Assembly (NCBI RefSeq): GCF_015234515.1
Contig: NZ_JADGMY010000023.1
Location: forward strand, 430,266-494,265
DNA length: 64,000 nt
Direction of reading: 5' to 3'
DNA from: Cellulomonas sp.
GTDB lineage: Bacteria > Actinomycetota > Actinomycetes > Actinomycetales > Cellulomonadaceae
Position 1 is the first letter of the stretch. Each line of letters starts with the position of its first letter. The notes below the pieces were generated by a model, which worked only from the letters and a program-made list of their open reading frames with translations, searched no databases and was not told where the DNA came from. Positions 32,090 to 41,180 of this stretch are shown piece by piece. The translations under genes were made by a program, and so were the position numbers.

Positions 32090-33382
32090 ATGCAGACGAT
32101 GCGGTCTGAGCGGGGGCGCCCAGTGATCCGACCTGACGACGCGCGTGCGGGCACGGCAGCGCACGTCCCGCCCCCCGCGCCCGCGCCGCCGGGCACCGCG
32201 CCGACCGGCTCCACCCGCAACCTCGTGCTGGCGACGGTCGGCTTCTTCGTCAACTTCTGGGCGTGGGCGCTCATCAGCCCGCTGGGCTCGGCGTACGGCG
32301 AGCGGCTCGACCTGACGGGCTTCCAGCAGTCGGCGCTCGTCGCGGTGCCGGTGATCGTGGGGTCGCTGGGGCGTATCCCGGTGGGTGCGCTCACGGACCG
32401 CGTCGGTGCGCGCGTCATGTTCCCGGTGGTCAGCATCCTGACGGTCCTGCCGGTGCTGTACGTCGGGTTCGTCGCGGAGAGCTTCGTGGCGATGGTCGTC
32501 GGCGGGTTCTTCCTGGGGCTGGGCGGCACGGCCTTCGCGATCGGTGTCCCGCTGGTCAACGCCTGGTACCCCCCGTCGCGGCGCGGCATCGCGCTGGGCA
32601 TCTTCGGCCTCGGCATGGGCGGCACGGCGGTCTCGTCGTTCACGACGGTCCGGCTCACCAACGCCGTGGGCCCGGAGGCGCCGTTCGTCATCGTCGCGTG
32701 CGTCCTGACGGCGTACGCGGTGCTGGCGGTGCTGCTGGTGCGCGACGCCCCGGGGCGGGCGCCGGCGCAGGGCTCGTTCCTCGCGCGGACGTGGGCGACC
32801 GCGAAGCTGCCCGCGACGGGTCAGCTCTCGGTGCTGTACGCCGTGGGCTTCGGCGGGTTCGTCGCGTTCAGCGTCTACCTGCCGACCTACCTGACGAACG
32901 CGTACGGCCTCACGCAGGAGGACGCGGCGCTGCGCACGGCCGGGTTCGTGGTCCTGGCGGTGCTCATGCGGCCCGTGGGCGGCGGGCTGACGGACCGGTA
33001 CGACGCGACCCGGGTGCTCGTCGTGTGCTTCCTGGGTGTGGCCGTGCTCGCGGCGGTCGCGGCGGTCGAGCTGCCGCTGATGCCGATCGGCACGATCGCT
33101 TTCCTCGGTCTCGCGGCCCTGCTGGGCGCGTCCTCGGGGGCGGTGTTCGGCCTGGTCGCGCTCCTGGCCCCGGCCGAGAAGGTCGGTGCGGTGACCGGGC
33201 TCGTCGGCGCCGCGGGCGGCCTCGGCGGGTTCGTGCCGCCGCTGATCATGGGCGCGGTCTACGACAGGACCGGCCACTACACCATCGGCCTGGCCCTGCT
33301 GGCCGTCGTCGGGGTGCTCACCGCGTGGTTCACGCGCGGTCCCGTCCGCCGCTCCGCACGCGCGGGGCGCGCCCCGGCCTGA
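32090..33382 (+). CDS. narK: Nitrate/nitrite transporter, NarK type (MFS)
   Basis: 430 aa, twelve-helix MFS protein. The pattern NFWAWALISPLGSAYGERLDLTGFQQS, GSLGRIPVGALTDRVGARVM and the second-half GFGGFVAFSVYLPTYLTNAYGLT are those of NarK/NasA nitrate transporters, with the glycine-rich nitrate signatures (GFFLGLGGTAFAIGVPLVNAW; GLVGAAGGLGGFVPP). It lies 52 bp upstream of narG. Nitrate/nitrite exchange for respiration. Confidence 0.93.
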   Translation: MQTMRSERGRPVIRPDDARAGTAAHVPPPAPAPPGTAPTGSTRNLVLATVGFFVNFWAWALISPLGSAYGERLDLTGFQQSALVAVPVIVGSLGRIPVGALTDRVGARVMFPVVSILTVLPVLYVGFVAESFVAMVVGGFFLGLGGTAFAIGVPLVNAWYPPSRRGIALGIFGLGMGGTAVSSFTTVRLTNAVGPEAPFVIVACVLTAYAVLAVLLVRDAPGRAPAQGSFLARTWATAKLPATGQLSVLYAVGFGGFVAFSVYLPTYLTNAYGLTQEDAALRTAGFVVLAVLMRPVGGGLTDRYDATRVLVVCFLGVAVLAAVAAVELPLMPIGTIAFLGLAALLGASSGAVFGLVALLAPAEKVGAVTGLVGAAGGLGGFVPPLIMGAVYDRTGHYTIGLALLAVVGVLTAWFTRGPVRRSARAGRAPA

Positions 33383-33434
33383 CCCGCACGTCGCACGCCC
33401 CGCAGGACCCGACCACCCGGAAGGACCTCGCACC

Positions 33435-36400
33435 GTGACCCTGCAGAACGACCCGCCCCGGCTCGACGGCGACGTGACGGAGGCCCTGCTGCGGACGCGG
33501 CGGTTCTTCCAGAAGGCGGAGGTCTCGCAGGACCTGCGGACGCTGCACCAGATCGGCGGGCGCGACGCCGACACGTTCTACCGGGACCGGTGGAGCCACG
33601 ACAAGGTCGTCCGCTCGACCCACGGCGTCAACTGCACGGGCTCGTGCTCGTGGAAGGTGTACGTCAAGGACGGCATCATCACGTGGGAGTCGCAGCAGAC
33701 CGACTACCCGACGGTCGGGCCGGACTCCCCGGAGTACGAGCCGCGGGGCTGCCCGCGCGGCGCGGCGTTCAGCTGGTACACGTACTCGCCGACGCGGGTG
33801 CGCTACCCGTACGTGCGCGGCGTGCTGCTCGAGATGTACCGCGAGGCGCGGGCGCGCCTGGGGGACCCGGTGCTCGCGTGGGCGGACGTCGTGGACGACC
33901 CGGTCCGGGCGCGGCGCTACAAGCGCGCCCGCGGCAAGGGCGGCCTGGTGCGCGCGACGTGGGACGAGGCGGTCGAGATGGTGGCCGCCGCGCAGGTCCA
34001 CACCATCAAGCGGTACGGGCCGGACCGGGTCGCGGGCTTCTCGCCGATCCCCGCCATGTCGATGGTGTCGCACGGCGCCGGCGCGCGGTACCACTCGCTC
34101 ATCGGCGCCCCGATGCTGTCGTTCTACGACTGGTACGCCGACCTGCCCGTCGCCTCCCCGCAGGTCTTCGGGGACCAGACGGACGTCCCGGAGTCGGGCG
34201 ACTGGTGGGACGCCGGGTACCTCATCATGTGGGGCTCGAACCTGCCGGTGACGCGCACGCCCGATGCGCACTGGATGGCCGAGGCGCGCTACCGCGGCCA
34301 GAAGGTGGTCGCGGTCAGCCCCGACTACGCGGACAACGTGAAGTTCGCCGACGAGTGGCTCGCGGTCGCGCCCGGCACGGACGGCGCGCTCGCGATGGCG
34401 ATGGGGCACGTGACGCTCAAGGAGTTCTTCGTCGACCGGCAGGTGCCGTACTTCGCCGACTACGTCCGGCGGTACACGGACCTGCCGTTCCTGGTGCGTC
34501 TGGAGGAGCGCGACGGCCGGTACGTGCCGGGCAAGTTCCTGACGGCGGAGGACCTGCCGGGTGCGGAGGCGCTCAGCGACAACGCGGCGTTCAAGACTGT
34601 CCTGCTCGACGCGCGCACCGACCGGCCGGTGGTGCCCGGCGGGACCCTCGGCCACCGTTTCGGCGACGACGGCGTCGGGCACTGGAACCTCGACCTGGGG
34701 GACGTGGAGCCGCTGCTCAGCGCGGGCGGCGCGGTGATCGGCGAGGCCGGGCGCGGCGAGTCGGTGCTGGTGGAGCTGCCGCGCTTCGACTCGCTCGACG
34801 GCACGGCCGCGGTCACCCGGCGCGGCGTGCCGGTCCGGCGCGTGGGGGACCTGCTGGTGACGACCGTCCTGGACCTGCTGCTCGCGCAGTACGGCGTGGG
34901 GCGCGACGGCCTGCCGGGGGAGTGGCCGACGGGGTACGACGACGCGTCGCAGCCCGGGACGCCGGCGTGGCAGGAGCAGTTCACGGGTGTGCCGGCCGCC
35001 AAGGCGGAGCGGATCGGGCGCGAGTTCGCCGCCAACGCCGAGGAGTCGCGCGGCCGGTCGATGATCCTCATGGGCGCGGGTACCAACCACTGGTTCCACT
35101 CCGACACGATCTACCGCACGTTCCTCACGCTCACGACGCTCACCGGCTGCCAGGGCGTCAACGGCGGCGGCTGGGCGCACTACGTCGGCCAGGAGAAGGT
35201 CCGGCCCAGCACCGGGCAGCAGATGTACTCGACCGCGAACGACTGGGCGCGTCCGCCGCGCACCATGATCCAGACCGCGTACTGGTACCTGCACACCGAC
35301 CAGTTCCGGTACGACCCCTTCAGCGCGGACACCCTGACGGCCGCGACCCCCGGCACGGGCGGCGCGTTCGCGGGGCTGACGACGGCCGACGTCATCGCGA
35401 AGTCCGCGCGCATGGGCTGGATGCCGTCGTACCCGACGTTCGACCGCAACCCCCTGGACCTGGCGGCGGACGCCGAGGCGGCGGGTCTGCCGGTGGGCGA
35501 GTACGTGCCGCGCGAGCTGACCGAGGGCCGCCTGCGGTTCGCGGCCGAGGACCCCGACGCCCCGGAGAACTTCCCGCGCGTCCTGACGGTCTGGCGCGCC
35601 AACCTGCTCGGCTCGTCGGGCAAGGGCGACGAGTACTTCCTGCACCACCTGCTGGGGACGGACTCGAACCTGCTGGCGACGCAGGCTCCGCCGGACGCGC
35701 GGCCCCGGGACGTCGTCTGGCACGACGAGGCGCCGGAGGGAAAGCTCGACATGCTCCTGTCCTTGGACTTCCGCATGACGAGCACGACCGTCTACTCCGA
35801 CGTCGTCCTGCCCGCGGCGACCTGGTACGAGAAGCACGACCTCAACACCACGGACATGCACCCGTTCGTGAACTCGTTCAGCCCGGCCATCGCCCCGCCG
35901 TGGCAGACGCGCACGGACTTCGAGATCTTCCACACCATCGCCCGGGAGTTCTCGCGGCAGTCGGTGACGCACCTCGGGGTGCGCCAGGACGTCGTCGCGG
36001 TGCCGCTGACGCACGACAACCCCGACGCGATGGCGAACCCGCACGGCCGCGTGCGGGACTGGAAGGCGGGCGAGTGCGACCCGGTCCCGGGCCGCACGAT
36101 GCCGAAGCTCGCGGTCGTCGAGCGCGACTACCCGGCCGTCGCCGCGAAGCTCGCGACGCTCGGGCCGATCCCCGACACCCAGGGTCTGACGACCAAGGGC
36201 GTGACGTTCGACGTGGGGGAGGAGGTCGAGTACCTGCGGCGCAAGAACGGGGTCGCGCGCATCCCGGCCGGGGCACCGGGCGCCGTCGCGGACGGCCGCC
36301 CGCTGCTGTCCCGCGACGTGCACGCGTGCGAGGCGATCCTCGCGCTGTCCGGCACGACCAACGGCCGGCTCGCCGTGCAGGGCTTCCACACGCTCGAGAA

Positions 36401-37193
36401 GCGCACGGGCACGCGGATGGCGGACCTGGCGGCCGAGCACGAGGGCAAGCAGATCACGTTCGCGGACACGCAGGCCGCGCCGACGACCGTCATCACGTCG
36501 CCCGAGTGGTCCGGCACCGAGCACGGCGGCCGGCGGTACTCGCCGTTCACCGTCAACGTCGAGCGGCTCAAGCCGTGGCACACCCTGACGGGCCGGCAGC
36601 ACTTCTACCTCGACCACGACTGGATGACCGAGCTCGGTGAGGGCCTGCCGGTGTTCCGGCCGCCGCTGAACATGCAGGCGCTGTTCGCCGAGAACGCGCT
36701 GGGCCACGTCGGGGAGGTGGACGGGGCCGCGGGCCTCGGCGTGACGGTCCGCTACCTGACCCCGCACAACAAGTGGTCCATCCACTCCGAGTACCAGGAC
36801 AACCTGTTCATGCTGTCGCTCTCGCGCGGCGGCCCGGCGATCTGGATGAGCGACCGCGACGCGGCCAAGGTCGGCATCCGCGACAACGACTGGGTCGAGG
36901 CCGTGAACCGCAACGGGGTCGTGGTCGCGCGCGCGATCGTGTCGCACCGCATGCCCGAGGGGACGGTGTACATGTACCACGCGCAGGACCGGCTGATCGA
37001 CGTGCCGCGGTCCGAGAGGACCGGGCGACGCGGGGGCATCCACAACTCCCTGACCCGGCTGCTCATCAAGCCGAGCCACCTCATCGGCGGGTACGCGCAG
37101 CTCGCGTACGCCTTCAACTACCTGGGTCCCACGGGCAACCAGCGCGACGAGGTCACGGTCGTCCGTCGCCGGTCGCAGGAGGTGGAGTACTGA
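33435..37193 (+). CDS. narG: Respiratory nitrate reductase alpha subunit
   Basis: 1252 aa, close to the normal NarG length. N-terminal HGVNCTGSCSWKVY and RGCPRGA provide the His/Cys ligands of the FS0 cluster (first ligand His). Molybdopterin-binding blocks such as YLIMWGSNLPVTRTPDAHW and KVVAVSPDYADNVKFADEW follow. There is no Tat signal, so the active site faces the cytoplasm as in NarGHI. GTG 33435 has AAGGAC upstream. It reduces nitrate to nitrite with quinol electrons delivered by NarI and NarH. Confidence 0.97.
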   Translation: MTLQNDPPRLDGDVTEALLRTRRFFQKAEVSQDLRTLHQIGGRDADTFYRDRWSHDKVVRSTHGVNCTGSCSWKVYVKDGIITWESQQTDYPTVGPDSPEYEPRGCPRGAAFSWYTYSPTRVRYPYVRGVLLEMYREARARLGDPVLAWADVVDDPVRARRYKRARGKGGLVRATWDEAVEMVAAAQVHTIKRYGPDRVAGFSPIPAMSMVSHGAGARYHSLIGAPMLSFYDWYADLPVASPQVFGDQTDVPESGDWWDAGYLIMWGSNLPVTRTPDAHWMAEARYRGQKVVAVSPDYADNVKFADEWLAVAPGTDGALAMAMGHVTLKEFFVDRQVPYFADYVRRYTDLPFLVRLEERDGRYVPGKFLTAEDLPGAEALSDNAAFKTVLLDARTDRPVVPGGTLGHRFGDDGVGHWNLDLGDVEPLLSAGGAVIGEAGRGESVLVELPRFDSLDGTAAVTRRGVPVRRVGDLLVTTVLDLLLAQYGVGRDGLPGEWPTGYDDASQPGTPAWQEQFTGVPAAKAERIGREFAANAEESRGRSMILMGAGTNHWFHSDTIYRTFLTLTTLTGCQGVNGGGWAHYVGQEKVRPSTGQQMYSTANDWARPPRTMIQTAYWYLHTDQFRYDPFSADTLTAATPGTGGAFAGLTTADVIAKSARMGWMPSYPTFDRNPLDLAADAEAAGLPVGEYVPRELTEGRLRFAAEDPDAPENFPRVLTVWRANLLGSSGKGDEYFLHHLLGTDSNLLATQAPPDARPRDVVWHDEAPEGKLDMLLSLDFRMTSTTVYSDVVLPAATWYEKHDLNTTDMHPFVNSFSPAIAPPWQTRTDFEIFHTIAREFSRQSVTHLGVRQDVVAVPLTHDNPDAMANPHGRVRDWKAGECDPVPGRTMPKLAVVERDYPAVAAKLATLGPIPDTQGLTTKGVTFDVGEEVEYLRRKNGVARIPAGAPGAVADGRPLLSRDVHACEAILALSGTTNGRLAVQGFHTLEKRTGTRMADLAAEHEGKQITFADTQAAPTTVITSPEWSGTEHGGRRYSPFTVNVERLKPWHTLTGRQHFYLDHDWMTELGEGLPVFRPPLNMQALFAENALGHVGEVDGAAGLGVTVRYLTPHNKWSIHSEYQDNLFMLSLSRGGPAIWMSDRDAAKVGIRDNDWVEAVNRNGVVVARAIVSHRMPEGTVYMYHAQDRLIDVPRSERTGRRGGIHNSLTRLLIKPSHLIGGYAQLAYAFNYLGPTGNQRDEVTVVRRRSQEVEY

Positions 37194-37248
37194 TGCAGGA
37201 ACGGCGACGTACGGGGCGAGGGACGAGCGCGGTGCGGAGCGTGACGAC

Positions 37249-39057
37249 ATGAGGGTGATGGCCCAGATGGCGATGGTCATGAACCTCGACAAGTGCATCG
37301 GGTGCCACACCTGCTCGGTGACCTGCAAGCAGGCGTGGACCAACCGCACCGGCACCGAGTACGTCTGGTTCAACAACGTCGAGACGCGCCCCGGCCAGGG
37401 CTACCCGCGGACGTACGAGGACCAGGAGAAGTGGGAGGGCGGCTGGACCCTCAACAAGCGCGGTCGCCTGCAGCTCAAGGCCGGGGGCCGGCTGAAGAAC
37501 CTGCTGACGATCTTCGCGAGCCCCAAGCAGCCGTCCATCGACGAGTACTACGAGCCGTGGACGTACGACTACGAGAGCCTGACCAACGCGCCGCTGCAGG
37601 AGCACACGCCCGTCGCGCGGCCGAAGTCCCTGCTCAGCGGCAAGGACATGCAGGTCGGGTGGAGCGCCAACTGGGACGACGACCTGGGTGGCGCACCCGA
37701 GCTGGCGACCGCCGACCCGATCCTGCAGCGCGTGTCGGACAAGGTGAAGCTCGAGTTCGAGCAGACCTTCATGTTCTACCTGCCGCGCATCTGCGAGCAC
37801 TGCCTCAACCCGTCGTGCGCCGCGTCGTGCCCGTCGGGGGCGATCTACAAGCGCGAGGAGGACGGCATCGTCCTGGTGGACCAGGACGCGTGCCGCGGCT
37901 GGCGCAAGTGCGTGACGGGCTGCCCGTACAAGAAGGTCTACTTCAACCACAAGACGGGCAAGGCCGAGAAGTGCACGTTCTGCTTCCCGCGCATCGAGGT
38001 CGGCCTGCCGACGGTCTGCTCGGAGACGTGCGTCGGGCGGCTGCGGTACATCGGCCTCGTCCTGTACGACGCGGACAAGGTGCTCGCCGCCGCGTCCGTG
38101 ACCGACGAGCGCGAGCTGCTCGCCTCCCAGCGCGCCGTCTTCCTCGACCCGGACGACCCGCAGGTCCAGCGCGAGGCCGAGCGCGCGGGCATCCCGCACG
38201 ACTGGGTGCAGGCGGCGCAGCGCTCACCGATCTGGTCGCTCATCAGCACGTACGAGGTCGCGCTGCCGCTGCACCCCGAGTACCGCACGCTGCCGATGGT
38301 CTGGTACATCCCGCCGCTGTCGCCCGTCGTGGACGTGGTGCAGGAGACCGGTGTCGACAGCGAGGACTCCTCCCACCTGTTCGCCGCCATCGACACGCTC
38401 CGCATCCCGGTGGAGTACCTCGCCGAGCTGTTCACCGCGGGTGACACCGCGCCGGTCACGGCGGTGCTCAAGCGCCTCGCGGCGATGCGCTCGTACATGC
38501 GCGACCTCAACATGGGCCGCGCGGGCGACCCGGGCATCCCGCGGTCCGTGGGCATGGACGAGGCGACGATGTACGAGATGTACCGGCTGCTCGCGCTCGC
38601 CAAGTACGACGAGCGGTACGTCATCCCGGCGACGCACGCGGAGCAGGCGCACGGCCTGGAGGAGCTGGCCACCGAGTGCAGCCTCGACTACGACGGCGGG
38701 CCCGGCATGGGCGGCTCCGGGCCCTTCGGGGAGGGCTCCGGCGGCCAGGACCCCCTCGCGGTCGAGAACTTCCACATGCTGCAGCAGCGCCAGACGACCG
38801 ACACCGTCGCCGAGCCCGAGAGCCGCAAGGCGCGCGTGAACCTGCTCAACTGGGACGGCAAGAGCGCCCCGGCCGGGATGTTCCCGCCCAAGGCCGGCCC
38901 GGACGGCGCCCACCTGCGGGAGCCCGAGAGCGACGACCCGGCCGCCGTGGTGCAGCCGCGGCCCGCGGGTGGCAGCGTCCCCGGGCCGACGGGGGCCGGC
39001 ACGACGCCGGTGGCCGACGACCCCCCGGACGCGCCCGCGGCGGGGGACCGGCCGTGA
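37249..39057 (+). CDS. narH: Respiratory nitrate reductase beta subunit
   Basis: 602 aa, longer than the usual about 510 because of a Pro/Gly-rich C-terminal tail after about 500. Four cysteine groups are visible: CIGCHTCSVTCKQAW, CEHCLNPSCAASCP, CRGWRKCVTGCPYKK (Trp replacing one Cys, the 3Fe-4S cluster) and CTFCFPR..CSETCVGR. It carries electrons from NarI haem to NarG. Start MRVMAQMAMVMNLDKC matches the family. 55 bp separate it from narG. Confidence 0.97.
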   Translation: MRVMAQMAMVMNLDKCIGCHTCSVTCKQAWTNRTGTEYVWFNNVETRPGQGYPRTYEDQEKWEGGWTLNKRGRLQLKAGGRLKNLLTIFASPKQPSIDEYYEPWTYDYESLTNAPLQEHTPVARPKSLLSGKDMQVGWSANWDDDLGGAPELATADPILQRVSDKVKLEFEQTFMFYLPRICEHCLNPSCAASCPSGAIYKREEDGIVLVDQDACRGWRKCVTGCPYKKVYFNHKTGKAEKCTFCFPRIEVGLPTVCSETCVGRLRYIGLVLYDADKVLAAASVTDERELLASQRAVFLDPDDPQVQREAERAGIPHDWVQAAQRSPIWSLISTYEVALPLHPEYRTLPMVWYIPPLSPVVDVVQETGVDSEDSSHLFAAIDTLRIPVEYLAELFTAGDTAPVTAVLKRLAAMRSYMRDLNMGRAGDPGIPRSVGMDEATMYEMYRLLALAKYDERYVIPATHAEQAHGLEELATECSLDYDGGPGMGGSGPFGEGSGGQDPLAVENFHMLQQRQTTDTVAEPESRKARVNLLNWDGKSAPAGMFPPKAGPDGAHLREPESDDPAAVVQPRPAGGSVPGPTGAGTTPVADDPPDAPAAGDRP

Positions 39058-39731
39058 GGCGGTTCGCGCGTCGCACCGCGGCGCACCACGCGGCGACCCG
39101 TGAGACGGCCGTCGCCCACCGCGTCGCCGCGCTCGTCCTCGACTACCCGGGCCCGGAGCTGCTGGCGATGCTCCCGGACCTGCGCGTCGCCGTCGCCACG
39201 CTCCCCGGGCACCTGCGTGCGCCGCTCGAGCAGGTCCTCGACCACCTCGACGCGCACGGCCCGACCGAGCTCGCGGCCGAGTACGTCAGGACGTTCGACC
39301 TCGCCCGTCGCCGCTCGCCGTACCTGAGCTACTACTCCTACGGCGACACCCGCAAGCGTGGCGTCGCGCTCGTCGAGTACAAGCAGGCGTACCGCGCCGC
39401 GGGCTTCGAGCTCGCGGCCGACGAGCTGCCGGACCACGTCGCCGTGGTCCTCGAGTTCGCGTCCACCGGCGACTCCGCCGCGCAGGAGTCGGGGCTGCGC
39501 CTGCTGCTGGCGCACCGCGCGGGTCTCGAGCTGCTGCGGCTCGCGCTGCTGGACGCCGACTCCCCGTGGTCCGGTGCGCTCGTGGCCGTGTGCGCGACCC
39601 TCCCGCCGCTGGACGGCGACGACCGCGAGGCCGTCGCCCGGCTGGCGGCCGAGGGGCCGCCCGGCGAGGAGGTCGGTCTCGAGCCGTTCGCGCCGCCGTC
39701 GTTCGCCACCGACCCGGGAGCCCGCCGATGA
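39054..39731 (+). CDS. narJ: Nitrate reductase assembly chaperone
   Basis: 225 aa, NarJ/TorD-like helical chaperone: VAALVLDYPGPELLAML, AAEYVRTFDLARRRSPYLSYYSYGDTRKRG and DELPDHVAVVLEFAS are NarJ landmarks. It inserts the Mo cofactor into NarG and is not part of the final enzyme. Overlaps narH (GTGA) and narI (ATGA). Confidence 0.95.
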   Translation: MRRFARRTAAHHAATRETAVAHRVAALVLDYPGPELLAMLPDLRVAVATLPGHLRAPLEQVLDHLDAHGPTELAAEYVRTFDLARRRSPYLSYYSYGDTRKRGVALVEYKQAYRAAGFELAADELPDHVAVVLEFASTGDSAAQESGLRLLLAHRAGLELLRLALLDADSPWSGALVAVCATLPPLDGDDREAVARLAAEGPPGEEVGLEPFAPPSFATDPGARR

Positions 39732-40486
39732 CCACGACCACCGACACCCTGCTGTGGGTCGTCGTCCCGTACGTGTGCCTCGCGATCTTCGTGCTGGGGC
39801 ACGTGTGGCGGTACCGGTACGACAAGTTCGGGTGGACGACGCGCTCGTCGCAGCTGTACGAGAGCCGGCTGCTGCGCTGGGCCAGCCCGCTGTTCCACTT
39901 CGGGATCCTCGCGGTGTTCCTCGGGCACGTGATGGGTCTGGGCATCCCGCAGTCGTGGACGGAGGCCGTCGGGATGAGCGACGCGGCGTACCACTTCCTC
40001 GCCGTGTCCATCGGCTCCGTCGCGGGGTTCTGCACCGTCGTCGGGCTGGTGCTGCTGATCTACCGCCGGCGGACCGTCGGGCCGGTGTTCCGTGCCACGA
40101 CCCGCATGGACAAGCTCATGTACCTCATGCTGGCCGTCGTCATCTTCCTGGGGATGTGGAACACGGTCAGCGGGTCGATCCTCAACCTCGGCGGCGGGTA
40201 CGACTACCGCGAGGGCGTCTCGGTGTGGTTCCGCGGCATCTTCCGGTTCGACCTGTACCCCGAGCTCATGGCCGAGGCCCCCCTCGGGTTCCAGCTGCAC
40301 GGCATGGCCGCGATGCTGCTGTTCGCGCTGTGGCCGTTCACGCGGCTCGTGCACGTGTTCAGCGCACCCGTCGGGTACCTGTGGCGGCCGTACGTCGTGT
40401 ACCGCGCGCGGACCGACCGCTTCGGCACCCGGCCGGCGCGGCGCGGCTGGGACCAGGTAGGGCGCGAGGAGCCGTCGCGCCGCTGA
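39728..40486 (+). CDS. narI: Nitrate reductase gamma subunit (cytochrome b)
   Basis: 252 aa, five membrane helices. His ligands for the two b haems are expected in LGHVWRYRYDKFGWTTRSSQLYE, SPLFHFGILAVFLGHVMGL and FQLHGMAAMLLFALWPFTRLVHVFSAP. It oxidises quinol and passes electrons to NarH. Last gene of the operon; the gap to the convergent GNAT gene is 28 bp. Confidence 0.96.
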   Translation: MTTTTDTLLWVVVPYVCLAIFVLGHVWRYRYDKFGWTTRSSQLYESRLLRWASPLFHFGILAVFLGHVMGLGIPQSWTEAVGMSDAAYHFLAVSIGSVAGFCTVVGLVLLIYRRRTVGPVFRATTRMDKLMYLMLAVVIFLGMWNTVSGSILNLGGGYDYREGVSVWFRGIFRFDLYPELMAEAPLGFQLHGMAAMLLFALWPFTRLVHVFSAPVGYLWRPYVVYRARTDRFGTRPARRGWDQVGREEPSRR

Positions 40487-40514
40487 GGGTGCCCGACGCC
40501 CGACGGCCCGGGAC

Positions 40515-41072
40515 TCAGGTGGCCGGTGGCGTGCGGGCGCCCGGCCCGAGCGCGCGCTGCACGCGCGTCACGTCGTGCCAGGTGCCGTGCTTGAAGCCGA
40601 TGGCCCGGAACGTCCCGACGACCTCGTAGCCCAGCGCCCGGTGCAACCCGGCGCTGGCCGGGTTGGGCTCGGTGTAGCCGGCCACGGCCTGGCGGTAGCC
40701 CAGCGCGGTCAGGCGTGCGAGCAGCGCCGTGCCGAGGGCACGTCCGGCACCCGTGCGGCGCCGGCCCGGCTCGACGTACACGCTCGTCTCGCACGCCCAG
40801 CGGTACGCGGGGCGCGCGGCGAACGGTCCCGCGTAGGCGAAGCCGACGACGCGCCCGTCCGGCGGGAGCGTCGCGACGAGCCACGCGTGCGTCGCGAGCG
40901 CGGCGGCGATGCGGTCGGCGACCTGCTCGGGCGTCGGCGGCACGGACTCGAACGAGACCGCGGTGTCGCGCACGTACGGGGCGTAGATCGCGGCGCACGC
41001 GGCCGCGTCCGTCAGGTCCGCGTCGCGGACCGCGACGGCCGGTGAGGACGGGTCGGCGGAGCCGCTGCTCAT
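40515..41072 (-). CDS. GNAT acetyltransferase (phosphinothricin N-acetyltransferase-like)
   Basis: 185 aa. AAICAIYAPYVRDTAVSFESVPPTPEQ-type opening (ACAAIYAPYVRDTAVSFE), VYVEPGRRRTGAGRALGTALL (acetyl-CoA loop) and YTEPNPASAGLHRALGYEVVGTFRAIGFKHGTWHDV are the landmarks of the Pat/Bar/YwnH group. Those enzymes acetylate phosphinothricin, methionine sulfoximine or similar amino acids. The actual substrate is uncertain. Confidence 0.9.
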   Translation of the reverse strand: MSSGSADPSSPAVAVRDADLTDAAACAAIYAPYVRDTAVSFESVPPTPEQVADRIAAALATHAWLVATLPPDGRVVGFAYAGPFAARPAYRWACETSVYVEPGRRRTGAGRALGTALLARLTALGYRQAVAGYTEPNPASAGLHRALGYEVVGTFRAIGFKHGTWHDVTRVQRALGPGARTPPAT

Positions 41073-41180
41073 GTCCGGACACTAGCGGCACCTCGCCCCT
41101 AGGGTGTGACCCGGCGCACCCCGACCGTGCGCCCGGCCCCTGGCCCCCGGGCACCACGCCCGCCCACCGCGGAGGACCCC

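Noticed and set aside
33330..37376. A 1348-codon open frame on the minus strand across narG
   Set aside because: It is the high-GC mirror of narG: Arg/His/Asp/Pro-rich with no motif, while the plus frame has every NarG signature.
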